DNA from: Bagarius yarrelli
Taxonomy: Eukaryota; Chordata; Actinopteri; Siluriformes; Sisoridae
NCBI GenBank assembly: GCA_005784505.1
Contig: VCAZ01000174.1
Location: forward strand, 197,501 to 261,500
Length of the DNA stretch: 64,000 nt
Direction: 5' to 3'
Shown: piece after piece, positions 1 through 10,020 of the stretch
Position numbering within the stretch: position 1 is the stretch's first letter
Layout: the number at the start of each line of letters is the position of its first letter
Translations under genes and position numbers: made by a program
The notes under the pieces: model-generated
The model's database searches: none
The model's input: only the letters and a program-made list of their open reading frames with translations
What the model was told of the DNA's origin: nothing

Positions 1-655
1 ACTTAAGTGATCTTCGGTGATCTTTAGTGATCTTTAGTGATCTTTACTGACCTTAAGTGATTCTTTAAGTGATTTTCGGTTTAGTGATCTTTAGTGATCT
101 TTAGTGATCTTAGTGAGTGAACTTTAGTGATTTTCTTTTTGTTTCATTTATCTTTAGTGATTTAGTGATCTTTTAGTGATCTTCAGTAATTTTTGGTGAC
201 TTTTAGTGATCTTTAGTGATCTTTAGTGAACTTAAGTGATTTTCGGTTATCTTTAGTGATCTTCAGTGATCTTTAGTGAACTTAAGTGATTTTCGGTTAT
301 CTTTAGTGATCTTAGTGATTTTACTTCAGTAAGTGATTTTAGTATCGTTTTATCTTTAGTGATCTTTATTGATTTTCGAAAGTTTTTTTTAGTGATCTTC
401 AGTGATCTTTAGTGAACTTAAGTGATTTTCGGTTATCTTTAGTGATCTTTAGTGAACTTAAGTGATTTTCGGTTTTCTTTAATGATCTTTAGTGATCTTC
501 AGTGATCTTTAGTGAACTTAAGTGATTTTCGGTTATCTTTAGTGATCTTTAGTGAACTTAAGTGATTTTCGGTTATCTTTAGTGATCTTCAGTAATTTTT
601 GGTGACTTTTAGTTATCTTTAGTGATCTTTACTGGACTTTAGTGATCTTTAGGTA
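1..655. repeat. Degenerate tandem array, 10-bp unit (agtgatcttt)
   Basis: The first 655 bases are built from variants of a 10-base unit reading roughly agtgatcttt. A higher-order block of about 40-60 bases (containing gaacttaagtgattttcggt) recurs at about 230-300, 400-480 and 500-580. The array is truncated by the window start. It stops about 315 bases before the hpdl start codon, so it lies next to or within that gene's upstream region. Confidence 0.9.
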
Positions 656-971
656 GAAGTCGTCTGTTATCAGACTGTTTTAAACATAAACCTGGGGATA
701 ACTTTTGAGTTTGATAACAAACCTCTTCTTTTCCCTGATGTTTCTAATATGACAGTAATTAAAGTAATTATTGTTTTAATAATTGTGCCTGTATTAATTT
801 ATTCTATGTGTAAAGTGACTGCAGAGTGTTCGCATTATAAATTAGCTGTCGGTACACGGAGTTCAGCACAAAATCATTCGGATTGATCAGATTGCAGGTT
901 TTTATTTCTGTTTATTTTCGCAACCCTGGTGACAGTTGAAGTCCCGCCCACTTCACTTGACATCATCCAAA
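656..971 (+). promoter_or_regulatory. hpdl: Presumed hpdl promoter and 5' leader
   Basis: This is a non-repetitive AT-rich stretch that becomes CpG-rich just before the start codon. A GC-box-like cccgccc lies at 943-949, and no convincing TATA box is seen. The ATG at 972 sits in an acceptable Kozak context (ccaaaATGgc). An in-frame ATG at 936 would add 12 residues with no counterpart in the family, so I do not prefer it. The promoter role is inferred from position and composition only. Confidence 0.45.
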
Positions 972-1570
972 ATGGCGGCGTACTTGAATCGGCTGCATCA
1001 CATTTCACTTCACGTGTCTAACGTGGAGAAACTCACTCAGGACCTCGTGTCCAGGTTCCAGTTCCGGGTGTTCGCGGCCAGACTGACGGCCGGAGCGCGA
1101 CAGCTCGCCTTCCGGAAAGGAACCGCGGTGTTCGTGGTGAATGAGAGACCGAGCGGCCGCGGAGAGGAGGTGCACGATCACCGGAACCGGCGAGTCACCG
1201 CGTCACCCGTGGACGATGCGGGTTCCGTCCTGTACGACGTGCAGCCGCATTACTCCGTGGACAGCGCGTGCAACGTGTGCTTTGAGGTTGAGGACGTCGA
1301 GAGGTCGTCGGAGTCGCTGCGCGCGCACGGCTGCGACCTGCTGGTGCCGCCGACGCGCGTTGGAGACGACGGAGGTCACGTGACTTACTCAGTCGTGAAG
1401 TCCATCGTGGGAAACGTCTGCCACACGCTCGTGGACAAGAGTCGGTACCGAGGGACCTTTCTGCCCGGGTTTTGTGAGGTCGGCACCGGGGCGGAGGAGG
1501 AAGACGCGCGGTGTCCCGTGACGCATTTTGATCACATCACCTACGCGTGTCCGAGGTACAGCACGGCAGA
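940..1570. promoter_or_regulatory. CpG-rich patch over hpdl exon 1
   Basis: GC content and CpG density rise sharply across exon 1, with many cg dinucleotides per line between 1021 and 1560, against AT-rich DNA on both sides. This is typical of a vertebrate CpG-island promoter extending into the first coding exon. No methylation or expression data are available here. Confidence 0.55.
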
Positions 1571-1624
1571 GGTGATGCGCTGGTACGAGAAGAACTTCGG
1601 GTTTCAGAGGTTCTTCATTGTCAG
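972..1624 (+). CDS. hpdl: hpdl coding exon 1
   Basis: This exon encodes residues 1-217 plus two bases of codon 218. It ends at cag|gtgaga, and the open frame hits a stop at 1626 if unspliced. It carries the whole N-terminal VOC domain and the first metal-ligand His188. Its GC content is much higher than the flanking DNA. Confidence 0.93.
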
Positions 1625-4600
1625 GTGAGAGGAAGAGGTGCAATGTGGGTAGTTTAGTGGTTAAGTGTTGGTCTGCTGAGCTGAAGGTTGTAGGTTCAGT
1701 TCCTGGTACCACCAAACTGCCATTGCTTGGCCCCTGAGCAAGGTTCCCCCCCCCCCCCCCCCCCCCCCCCCCAGTGCTAAGACAGAAATCTAAATCTAAA
1801 ATCACCGTCCGCCAAATGCCAAAATTGTGAAATGTTCTGTATGAGGTTTTGAAGAAGAGACACTTCTACAGGGTTCTACGTTTCCTCTGGTGGAAGTTCC
1901 TCTTGTACCAGTGCATCCCGTCAGTTGCGCTTTTTTATTTGTCAAACACCAGAGGTTCCTCGGAGGTTCTTTATCACCAGGCGTGAGGAAAAACATCTAA
2001 AACTTATCACAGAAATCAAACGTAGAACCCTGCAGAAGTGTCTCTCCTCCAAAACCTCATACAGAACCTTTAGAACCCATTAGAGACTATTCCAGGTAGA
2101 ACCTTTTCAATTCTTAAGTGAGCCGTTTTCCTGTTTGAGAGTCTGTTCATATCCTGAATGTGTACAGAAAATTGCGTTCTATACTCTGCATTTCCAGTAG
2201 AGGGCGCTAAGAGTTTGGGTTTTTTTACTTTTTGTTGAGATAGAAAAATAGACAAACATTCAACCGTTCCAGCAATTAAACATTTTTCTCATCTCATCAA
2301 TAAAAGTCAACCATTTTTTGTGTTGGTTTATTTTTATCTGTAAATTAATCAATGGCCAATGGATGATAGACAGACAGATATATGGAGGGAAGGATGGACC
2401 AAAAAACAGACAGACAGATGGATAGGTAGATAGACAGATGAGTAGATGGATGGATAGATAGCCCGAAAAACAGACAGAAAGACAGATGAATGGATGTGTA
2501 GATGGATCGATTGATAGACAGACAGACAGCTGGATCGGTAGATGGATTCTTAATAGATGAGTGGACAGACAGACAGATGGATGGGTAGATAAATAAAAGG
2601 GTACATGGATAGATGGATGGACAGACAGACGGATGGATTGATAGATAGACAGACAGACAGATGGATGGGTAGATAAATAAAAGGGTACATGGATAGATGG
2701 ATGGACAGACAGACGGATGGATTGATAGATAGATAGATAGATAGATAGACAGATGGATGGGTAGATAAATAAAAGGGTACATGGATAGATGGATGGACAG
2801 ACAGACGGACGGATGGAGAGGTAGATAGATAGACAGACAGACAGATGGCTGGGTAGATAAATAAAAGGGTACATGAATAGATGGATGATTGATAGATGAA
2901 TGAATGGATGGACAGGGATGGATTGATAGATAGACAGACAGACAGATGGATGGGTAGATAAATAAAAGGGTACATGGATAGATGGATGGACAGACAGACG
3001 GACGGATGGAGAGGTAGATAGACAGACAGACAGACAGACAGATGGATGGGTAGATAAATAAAAGGGTACATGGATAGATGGATGGACAGACAGACGGACG
3101 GATGGAGAGGTAGATAGACAGACAGTCAGTCAGTGTTTATTGTTATGACTCTGGTGACAGTAAAATCCCTCCAGTTTAGTCGAAGGAATCAGCTGTAATG
3201 CATCACATTTAAGTCAGTTGGAGTTCAGTTCAGGTGCTGATGGTGCTTTTTCTTCAGCACTTAAAGGCTCATAATTTGTACGTAGGTTTATATTTATTCA
3301 CTCCACTTCCTGCTTGTGTTTCCCTGTGCAGCGACGAGGACGCAGAGAAAGGCTACGTTTTGGATCAGGACGGAATCGGTCTGCGTCTGACCGCCATGCA
3401 GTACTGGAAATGCAACGAGACGGGAATCAAGCTTCCTTTTAAAGACGGGAAAGAGCCGGACTGCAAGTTCGTCATCGCAGAGTCTCTGCCTGAGCAGGGT
3501 AGCGTTCTTCAGGGTTCTCCATCTGAAAAAGAAATGCAGCTTTCTGTATGCAGCTTTTCCTGCATGGAGTGATGCATTTCTTTTTGTGTTTGTGTGACTC
3601 AGGCAGGAATCAGGTGGACACATTCCTGGAGCAGCACAAAGGTCCAGGGATCCAGCATGTCGGTCTGTTCACGCAGGACATCGTGTCCACTGCACACACC
3701 ATGGCTAATGCGTCTGTCCAGTTCTTCTCTCCTCCTGCAGCCTACTACACAGAGGTTCTCCTCCAACCCTGCTTCATGTCCATGCAACAGTTTCTGACAA
3801 CAGTCCTTAGGACACTTTACTGACCAGACCCCTGTACCTTCAGGTTCCAGGCTTCTGAAGCAGCTGTCTGTCATGCAGTTGGGAGATCGAGGAGGTCGGG
3901 AAGACCCAAAAAGCGAGGAAGCGGGACACGACCCAAAAGTGCTGCAGCGGCACGGCATCCTGTTGGACACGGACCTGCGTGGGAACCATAAGGATTCGAG
4001 CGTGTGCAGTAAGAGGTATGGACAGAGACGCGTCTCAAATTGGACCAAACCAGATTTTTTTTCAGAATTCTGGATTTTGATTGGTTCTAAAGGATGTTGA
4101 TTAATTTTCTATAACTGCTGCTCCGCTGTAGTGAAGCTTTTTTCTTCTTTTTGTAGTTGCAGCTCTTTCGCATTGATTTGGTTCTACATACACGAATCAA
4201 TTGTCTTGGGGGTACAAACCTTTGTACAAAGCTATATAATAGATTTATCAATAGATGGTCAGATGGATGAAGGGATAAAATATAGAGCGATTAATGGGTA
4301 GAGAGTCATTAGCTTTATATCAGTCCCATAATGAGTTTCTGATTTAAAGAGTCATTTATATTTGACTCAGCGTAACAACAGGAACAGCTTCATTTGACTC
4401 CCAAACGACTCATTTTTCCAAAACTGATCTAAACTTGTGATATTTTTACCTCTTCTTTTTTTTTTGTCTCAATTGTGCCTCCTGGTCTCTGCTAATTTTT
4501 TATCTATATGCACTTTGTATTCTAACTGTCCATTTTATTAGGAACACCTGTAGACCCGTAGTCATGTTTTATGCAGGAATCGACTCAGCTTTAGTATTTA

Positions 4601-4833
4601 TAAAATAATTTAAGTTTTGTTCTAATTATTATTTTTCTCTTTTTATTGAAACACAGAGTGAATAAAAAATGAACATGACTTTGGGTGTAGGAACAGAAGT
4701 GTTTATGAATAAAATCTTTACCTGCACCAATCAGAGAGCTGTATGTTAATGAGCTGCATTTGAAACTCCCTGATTGGCCATAAATAGACAGACAGACTGA
4801 TGTATAGAGGGATGATGGATGGATGGATGGATG

Positions 4834-4868
<35 letters not shown>

Positions 4869-5363
4869 GGACGGAGAGGAGGGACGGATGGATGAATAGG
4901 TAGATGGATAGACTGACCGAGTGACAGACAGGGTTTATTTTTATGTAGAAGGAATCAGTTTATTCAGTGATTTTGGATGAAGGAAGGAATGTGGTTATAA
5001 ATAAAATATGAGGTAAATTCTAACAAATTATACTGATTTTGGATAAAGGATGTCTTTTATATCTTCACCGGTCTGAAAGCTGTATTTAAATACGCTGCAT
5101 TTGGAACGCTTTCATTGGCTGTGTATTTAGATGTAATTAATGAGTGGGCGGGGGGGTTTGTTTTTTCTAAGCTCTCTTCCCTACTCACCAGGTATCTGCT
5201 GCAGGTGTTCACCAGGCCTATCTTTACCGAGGACACGTTCTTCCTGGAGCTGATTGAGCGTCGTGGAGCCACCGGCTTCGGTGAGGGCAACATCCGGGCT
5301 TTATGGAGATCGGTTCAGTCTTACATGGAGAAGAGCGAGGACGATCAGGAGCGCGCCGTATGA
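972..5363 (+). CDS. hpdl: hpdl: 4-hydroxyphenylpyruvate dioxygenase-like protein (five-exon gene)
   Basis: The gene is joined from exons 972-1624, 3332-3498, 3603-3754, 3828-4015 and 5192-5363, giving 443 residues with the exon 4 start used here (human HPDL has about 371). It belongs to the vicinal-oxygen-chelate dioxygenases. The N-terminal half starts with the MAAYLNRLHHISLHV block, and the C-terminal half carries the three positions that bind iron in HPD: His188 (FDHITYACP), His292 (GIQHVGL) and Glu406 (FFLELIERRG). It ends with the family's GATGFGEGNIRALW block. From established knowledge, HPDL is mitochondrial, makes 4-hydroxymandelate from 4-hydroxyphenylpyruvate, and feeds coenzyme Q head-group synthesis; its loss causes a human neurological disease. 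The distinction from HPD itself rests on overall sequence character. The exon 3/4 junction is the only weak point. Confidence 0.93.
1645..1819 (+). mobile_element. tRNA-derived SINE copy, plus orientation
   Basis: The head resembles a tRNA promoter (tagtttagtggttaagtg, then ggttcagttcc as a B-box-like element). The body contains cccctgagcaagg and the tail ends ccgccaaatgc, the degraded form of the fish tail ggataagggcgtctgccaaatg. A 27-base C run replaces the middle of the body. The same family recurs many times in this window. Confidence 0.8.
1746..1772 (+). repeat. Poly-C tract (C27)
   Basis: This is an uninterrupted run of 27 cytosines inside the SINE body, in hpdl intron 1. Such runs are prone to length error in assembly and to G-quadruplex formation on the other strand. 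Confidence 0.95.
1834..2067. mobile_element. Hairpin MITE with 50-bp terminal inverted repeats
   Basis: Left arm 1834-1883 (gttctgtatgaggttttg...) and right arm 2018-2067 (...caaaacctcatacagaac) are near-perfect reverse complements over about 50 bases, with a handful of mismatches and a central loop of about 130 bases. This structure marks a non-autonomous DNA transposon or foldback element. The superfamily is not assigned. Confidence 0.8.
2350..3140. repeat. GATA/GACA/GGAT tetranucleotide array with about 90-bp higher-order unit
   Basis: The array consists of gata, gaca and gatg tetranucleotides. A higher-order block containing taaataaaagggtacatgga recurs at about 2596, 2680, 2771, 2862, 2964 and 3060, a spacing of 84-102 bases. 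Reverse-strand open frames rich in Ile, Tyr, Leu, Ser and Pro across this array are translation artefacts. Confidence 0.93.
3332..3498 (+). CDS. hpdl: hpdl coding exon 2
   Basis: The exon runs from cag|CGACGAGG to G|gtagcg. It completes codon 218 and encodes through residue 273 plus one base of codon 274. The product includes GIGLRLTAMQYW and CKFVIAESLPEQ, core strands of the C-terminal VOC domain of HPD-family proteins. Confidence 0.92.
3603..3754 (+). CDS. hpdl: hpdl coding exon 3
   Basis: The acceptor is gactcag|GC, giving GRNQVDTFLEQH across the junction, and His292 lies in GPGIQHVGL. The exon ends at gag|gttctc (phase 0) after AAYYTE, where human HPDL has a matching AYY motif. The preceding intron is only about 104 bases. 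Confidence 0.92.
3828..4015 (+). CDS. hpdl: hpdl coding exon 4 (start uncertain)
   Basis: The frame RLLKQLSVMQLGDRGG...GHDPKVLQRHGILLDTD is clear and matches the human GHEPHLLARQGILLDGD block. The end is ag|gtatgg at 4015/4016, phase 2. The in-frame acceptor is gaccag at 3827, which adds TPVPSGS. The better polypyrimidine acceptor, ccttcag at 3843, would give a frame shift and an early stop. Either the weaker acceptor is used or one base is missing near 3755. The Asp/Glu/Gly-rich part before GHDP is an insertion relative to mammals. Confidence 0.8.
4016..5191 (+). other. hpdl: hpdl intron 4
   Basis: Donor gtatgg at 4016 and acceptor tcaccag ending at 5191. The content is AT-rich unique sequence plus a GGAT/GATA microsatellite at 4810-4870. 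No other coding potential was seen. Confidence 0.85.
4810..4870. repeat. (GGAT)n(GATA)n microsatellite
   Basis: Pure ggat repeats (about 4812-4836) pass into pure gata repeats (to about 4868). Scattered related tetranucleotides continue to about 4930. Confidence 0.93.
5192..5363 (+). CDS. hpdl: hpdl coding exon 5 and stop
   Basis: The exon begins caccag|GTATCTG (phase 2), giving KRYLLQVFTRPIFTED across the junction. It encodes FFLELIERRGATGFGEGN with the third metal ligand Glu406, and stops at tga 5361-5363. The tail SYMEKSEDDQERAV is short and charged, as in other family members. Confidence 0.93.
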
Positions 5364-5645
5364 CCTGAGACACAAGCACACTGGACGAGTCTGAGGTCTG
5401 ACCACATGGTGAGGACGTCATCAGATCATTAATGCTGTGTGTCCAACACTGGCACTTAACACTCCTGTAAAATAATATAAAACATGTGATGTCAAGGTTC
5501 TGTTCAAACACACTGTGCTCGTAAAACTTTATATTTATTTATTTAATATTTTTAGAAGTAAAGGACTAAATGAATTTTGTGTATGAGAATGCGTGTGTTT
5601 AATGTTTGTGTGTGTGTATTTCAATAAATATTGGAAAAATCCATC
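5364..5645 (+). terminator. hpdl: hpdl 3' UTR with poly(A) signal
   Basis: An AATAAA hexamer lies at 5623-5628, followed by AT-rich sequence. An earlier AT-rich stretch at 5520-5550 has no perfect hexamer. The cleavage site is inferred to lie about 10-30 bases after 5628. Confidence 0.65.
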
Positions 5646-6898
5646 AAATTACAAAAACAACTACAGCTCTAACAGCGTATTTGATTTAATTTATACAATC
5701 AGTTTATGCAAATTATGTCTGAATTCTGAATGCTGATTGGTCAAAAGGTTTTGAAATGCACAGCACTCGTTCTGGTATGTCATTTGGGGGGACAAACTTT
5801 TGCACACAACAATAGAAGGGGAAGAGAAGTGCAGAGAAATTGCTAGATGTTTAATATAATAACAGTTCATAGTGACATTATGAATCAAAGAATCAATTTC
5901 ATCTGAGTCAAAATTAAAAGAATCGATTCCTTCAAGTTACAGACGACTCAGTTGCAATATTTTATTTAAACTTCGTTTATTTTGCCTTCTGATGGAAAAA
6001 AAAAAACACAGAAAATATTATTTTTATTTACTATTTATATTTAATTATTTGGATATTAAAACTTTAAGGTGAGGACTGATCTGGTTAACACGCACTATAC
6101 ACACACACACACACACACACTATACATACACAACATATTTTTTTAAGGAAGAGGACTGATCCGAATCATTGCGTATACTTGAGTCATTTTAAAGAGTCGA
6201 TTCTTTTCGGTGTTAAATTTAAAATGGTCGACTCATTCACTAAATTGTTTTTTTCTTGTCCTTTTATTGTCTCCACCGTCCACTAGATGGAGCTGTTATT
6301 CTATAATAGTTTTTTATTTCCTTTTTAAAACAATAAAAATAAAATCAGACTCGAACTTCTCCAGAGAATTCCTCCACCTCAGATCATCAACCATCTGCAC
6401 AGTGGGGCAAACAGCAGCTACAGGACGAACGTACCTACAATAATATCACCTCTTAACTCATTTATTTTAATGTCCAGATTTTAAGATAAACTTGTACAAT
6501 GATGGCAACAAGGATAATTAACTGAACTGGATTTTTTAAATATTATTTTTATTTACTAGTAATAATTTTATCTTACGGGTGAATTTAGTATCATTACAAT
6601 TAAATCTGGATGTTTTTAGTTAAGAATAAATGAATTCAGTTTTTATTTATGATAATTATATTTATTTATTTTTATTTATAGGACACGCACCGGAATGTGT
6701 TTTTAACGGTGGTCTTGTGGAGCAGATTATAAACATAAAAATGGTTTTTATTGGCACTGATGGTATTTTGAGTAAAATGACACTAAATAGTCTAAATAGC
6801 TGATTGGCTGATTAATTAAAAATAAAAAAATCATAACAGAAAATCTTCATCAATTTGTTTGAGGTGTCATTGCTAAGTCTTTATTGAAAGCACACTGA

Positions 6899-6900
<2 letters not shown>
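5646..6900. other. Intergenic AT-rich stretch, no gene seen
   Basis: This stretch is AT-rich, with a short CA tract at 6100-6120. I see no coding exon or recognisable transposon. Short open frames here lack any family resemblance. Confidence 0.6.

Positions 6901-6966
<66 letters not shown>
6901..6966. repeat. (GT)n(GA)n microsatellite
   Basis: About 26 GT dinucleotides are followed by about seven GA dinucleotides. Confidence 0.97.
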
Positions 6967-6967
<1 letters not shown>

Positions 6968-7169
6968 CGTTTGATAGCGGTTTATAACAGCTCACTAAAG
7001 CCATAAAGGTAAAGGTTTGTTTCCGTGTCTCTTCCTGTAACCACGGCGACATCGTCAGCGTTACTGTCTGTGAGTTTCTAGCTGATGTTATAAAACGTAC
7101 AAAATCAGCAACAACGGAAGGCAAAAAAAATCATAGGTTCAATTCCCGGCAGTACTAACCCACAGCTGC

Positions 7170-7600
7170 TGGGATGGATGGATGGATGGATGGATAGAAG
7201 GAAGCAAGGAAGGCAAGAAAAAAGGATGGATGGTGGTTGGATGGATGGATGGATGGATGGATGGATGGATGTATAGAATGGATGTATAGATGGATGTTAT
7301 AGATGGATAGTGGTTGGATGAATGAAAGAAAGAAAAGAGAGAAGGATGGATAGAGGGATGGATGGATGGATAGGAGGATGGATGAATAGATGGATAATTG
7401 GATTGAAGGATGGATGGATAGATGCATGAATGAATGGAGGAATGGATGGAAGGATGAATGGATGGATGGATGGATGGATGGATGGAAGGATAATTGGATA
7501 GAAGGAAGGAAAGAGGGAAGGATGGATAAAGGGATGAATGGATGGATAGGAGGATGAAAAGAGGGATGGGTGAATAGAGAGATAATTGGATGGATGGATA
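7170..7600. repeat. GGAT-rich tetranucleotide array
   Basis: Imperfect ggat repeats are mixed with ggaa and gaat variants. The long reverse-strand open frame of His, Pro, Ser and Ile is an artefact of this composition. Confidence 0.93.
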
Positions 7601-7674
7601 AAAAGAGATGAAATGCTAGTCAGGCTGAATAAGTTGGATAAGACTGGAGGATTAGTTACTGTTGTTTATTTGTA

Positions 7675-7957
7675 GGTTATTTACGTTCTCTCAGGTGGTT
7701 GTTTAGGTGGTTGATAGTGTGTGTGTGTTTGTGTGTGTGGTGTGTGTGTGTTATACTTTCTCAGGTGGTTGTTTAGGTGGTTGATAGTGTGTGTGGGTGT
7801 GTGTGTGTGGTGTGTGTTTTGTATACTTTCTCAGGTGGTTGTTTAGGTGGTTGATAGTGTGTGTGTGTGTGTGTGTGTGTTATACTTTCCTTTTCTCAGG
7901 TGGTTGCTGCTTTGTAGGTTATTTACGTTCTCTCAGGTGGTTTGTTTAGGTGGTTGA

Positions 7958-7998
<41 letters not shown>

Positions 7999-8047
7999 AC
8001 TTTCTCAGGTGGTTGTTTAGGTGGTTGAATGTGTGTGTGTGTGTGTG

Positions 8048-8078
<31 letters not shown>

Positions 8079-8205
8079 ACTTTCTCAGGTGGTTGTTTAG
8101 GTGGTTGATAGTGTGTGTGTGTGTGTGTGTGTGTTATACTTTCTCAGGTGGTTGCTGCTTTGTAGGTTATTTACGTTTCTCTCAGGTGGTTGTTTAGGTG
8201 GTTGA

Positions 8206-8240
<35 letters not shown>

Positions 8241-8300
8241 ACTTTCTCAGGTGGTTGCTGCTTTGTAGGTTATTTACGTTCTCTCAGGTGGGGTTTGCCT
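7675..8300. repeat. Composite minisatellite of (GT)n and ctcaggtggttgtttaggtgg
   Basis: About eight copies of a block (tttctcaggtggttgttta, then ggtggttgatag) are each followed by a GT tract of variable length. In some copies the variant ttgctgctttgtaggttatt is inserted. The unit is about 65-110 bases, differing mainly through GT length. Confidence 0.92.
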
Positions 8301-9255
8301 GCGGGTTAAGCGGTTATTTAGATGCGACTGGAGGATTAGTTACTGTTGTTTATTTGTAAACTGAATTTAATATCATGCAAAAAAAAACATTCTGAATGAA
8401 TTCATTTCCAGCTTATATTTCAATCAGAACCGAAAACCAGATGGTGCTGATGTGAGATCTCCTAGAACAAATTCTGACACGGAGAACCGGTGGCGTTTTG
8501 GTAGTTCTCTTTTGGCCTGATTCAAAGTAAAGGTTAAGGGCCTTACTCAGGGGCCCAGCAGTGGCAGCTTGGTGGTGCAGGGAACTGAATCCACGATTAT
8601 AGGATCGGCACATGAACCACTGAGATACCACGTGCCCCAGAGGGCAATAAAAACTTACCCAACTTTCATTACTCTATTTTTATTTCTGATGGTTCATAAG
8701 TGTTGAGCATTAAGGGCCTCCCTCAGGGGCCCTGCGGTGGCAGCTACCACTTCTCACGTTTTGTTACTACAATGAAAGGTTGAAACGATCTGCTCCGAAT
8801 GCAGAAATATCCCTGTATGTTTCTGTATGAAGATAACATTTATCTTGTAGTGGAAGATCTTTCAGCTGAAATGACTCTGGTCATGTGACCTACTGTATAA
8901 CACGCTAAAAGTCCAACAGGGAGTTGATTGGATTAGGAGATTAGATTTCGCTCTAGATTGACGCTGACTTTAGGTCTACAGACGGCAGTGTTGTGTGTTT
9001 CGTGCTGTGTTTACAGCAGCTGTATACTGATACAGCTGTGATACAGCCCTGGCTAACGAGGCTGGCCCCGAGTCCATTAGACCTCATTACTGGCTGAGAC
9101 AGATCCCATGATAGTCTCGGTGCGCGGAACGAGCCGACAGCACGCTAACCCCAAACGCCCAAACTGACTGACGCGCAGTACTCCTGATACAGGAATATAA
9201 ATAAAGGGGACTGGAGTAAAGAAAGTACAGCATTAACACCCATAAACCATTAAAG
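8301..9255. other. Intergenic stretch with SINE fragments, no gene seen
   Basis: The only recognisable content is the SINE at 8530-8640 and a shorter fragment at about 8711-8750 (taagggcctccctcaggggcc). The remainder is unique-looking sequence without a supportable exon. Confidence 0.55.
8530..8640 (-). mobile_element. SINE fragment, minus orientation
   Basis: Reads ttaagggccttactcagggg, then ggcagcttggtggtgcaggg and aactgaatccacgatt, ending in accactgagataccac, the reverse of the tRNA-like head. A second small piece of the same body lies about 70 bases to the right. Confidence 0.75.
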
Positions 9256-9261
9256 GTTTAT

Positions 9262-10020
9262 TTATTTATTTTATTAACATTTAACTAACCGTTTAAACAT
9301 TTAACTAACCGATCAAACATTTAACTAACCGATCAAACATTTAACTAACCGATCAAACATTTAACTAACCGATCAAACATTTAACTAACCGTTTAAACAT
9401 TTAAACATTAACTAACCGATCAAACATTTAACTAACCGATTAAAACAAACATTTAACTAACTGTTTTTAAACATTTAACTAACCCATCAAACATTTAACT
9501 AAACCGATCAAACATTTAACTAACTGTTTAAACATTTAACTAACCGTTTAAACATTTAACTAACCGACCAAACATTTAAGTTTTTAAAACCGTTTAAAAC
9601 ATTTAAGTAACCGATCAAACATTTACATTTAAACTTTAACCGATTTCAAACATTTAACTAACCGTTTAAACATTTAAACTAACCGTTTAAACATTTAACT
9701 AAACCGATCAAACATTTAACTAACCGTTTAAAAAAACATTTAACTAACCGATCAAACATTTAACTAACCGTTTAAACTTTAAACAACCGTTTAAACATTA
9801 ACTAACCGATCAAACATTTAACTAACCCATCAAAAATTTAACAAACATTTAACTAACTAAACTGTTTAAACATTTAACTAACCGATCAAACATTTAACTA
9901 ACCCATTTAACAAACATTTAACTAACTGTTTAACATTTAACTAAACCGATCAAACATTTAACTAACTGTCAACATTAACTAAAACATTTAACTAACCCTC
10001 AAACATTTAAACAACCAACA
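9262..10020. repeat. 20-bp satellite array (aacatttaactaaccgatca)
   Basis: About 35 copies of a 20-base unit, with gtttaaac or gatcaaac variants at the junction. The best-preserved copies are at 9300-9400, and the array decays rightwards with small indels, ending near 10015. Confidence 0.95.

Larger units (their letters stand above)
1625..3331 (+). other. hpdl: hpdl intron 1
   Basis: This is a phase-2 intron with donor gtgaga at 1625 and acceptor gtgcag ending at 3331. It is filled with a SINE carrying a 27-base poly-C run, a hairpin MITE, and a long GATA/GACA/GGAT array. The remaining sequence (2070-2340 and 3140-3331) shows no gene. Confidence 0.85.

Noticed and set aside
2260..3071. Reverse-strand open frames of 145-204 residues rich in Tyr, Leu, Ser and Pro
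   Set aside because: Artefacts of the GATA/GACA array.
3548..3823. Alternative 91-residue gene over hpdl exon 3
   Set aside because: It is the exon 3 frame extended into both flanking introns, not a separate gene.
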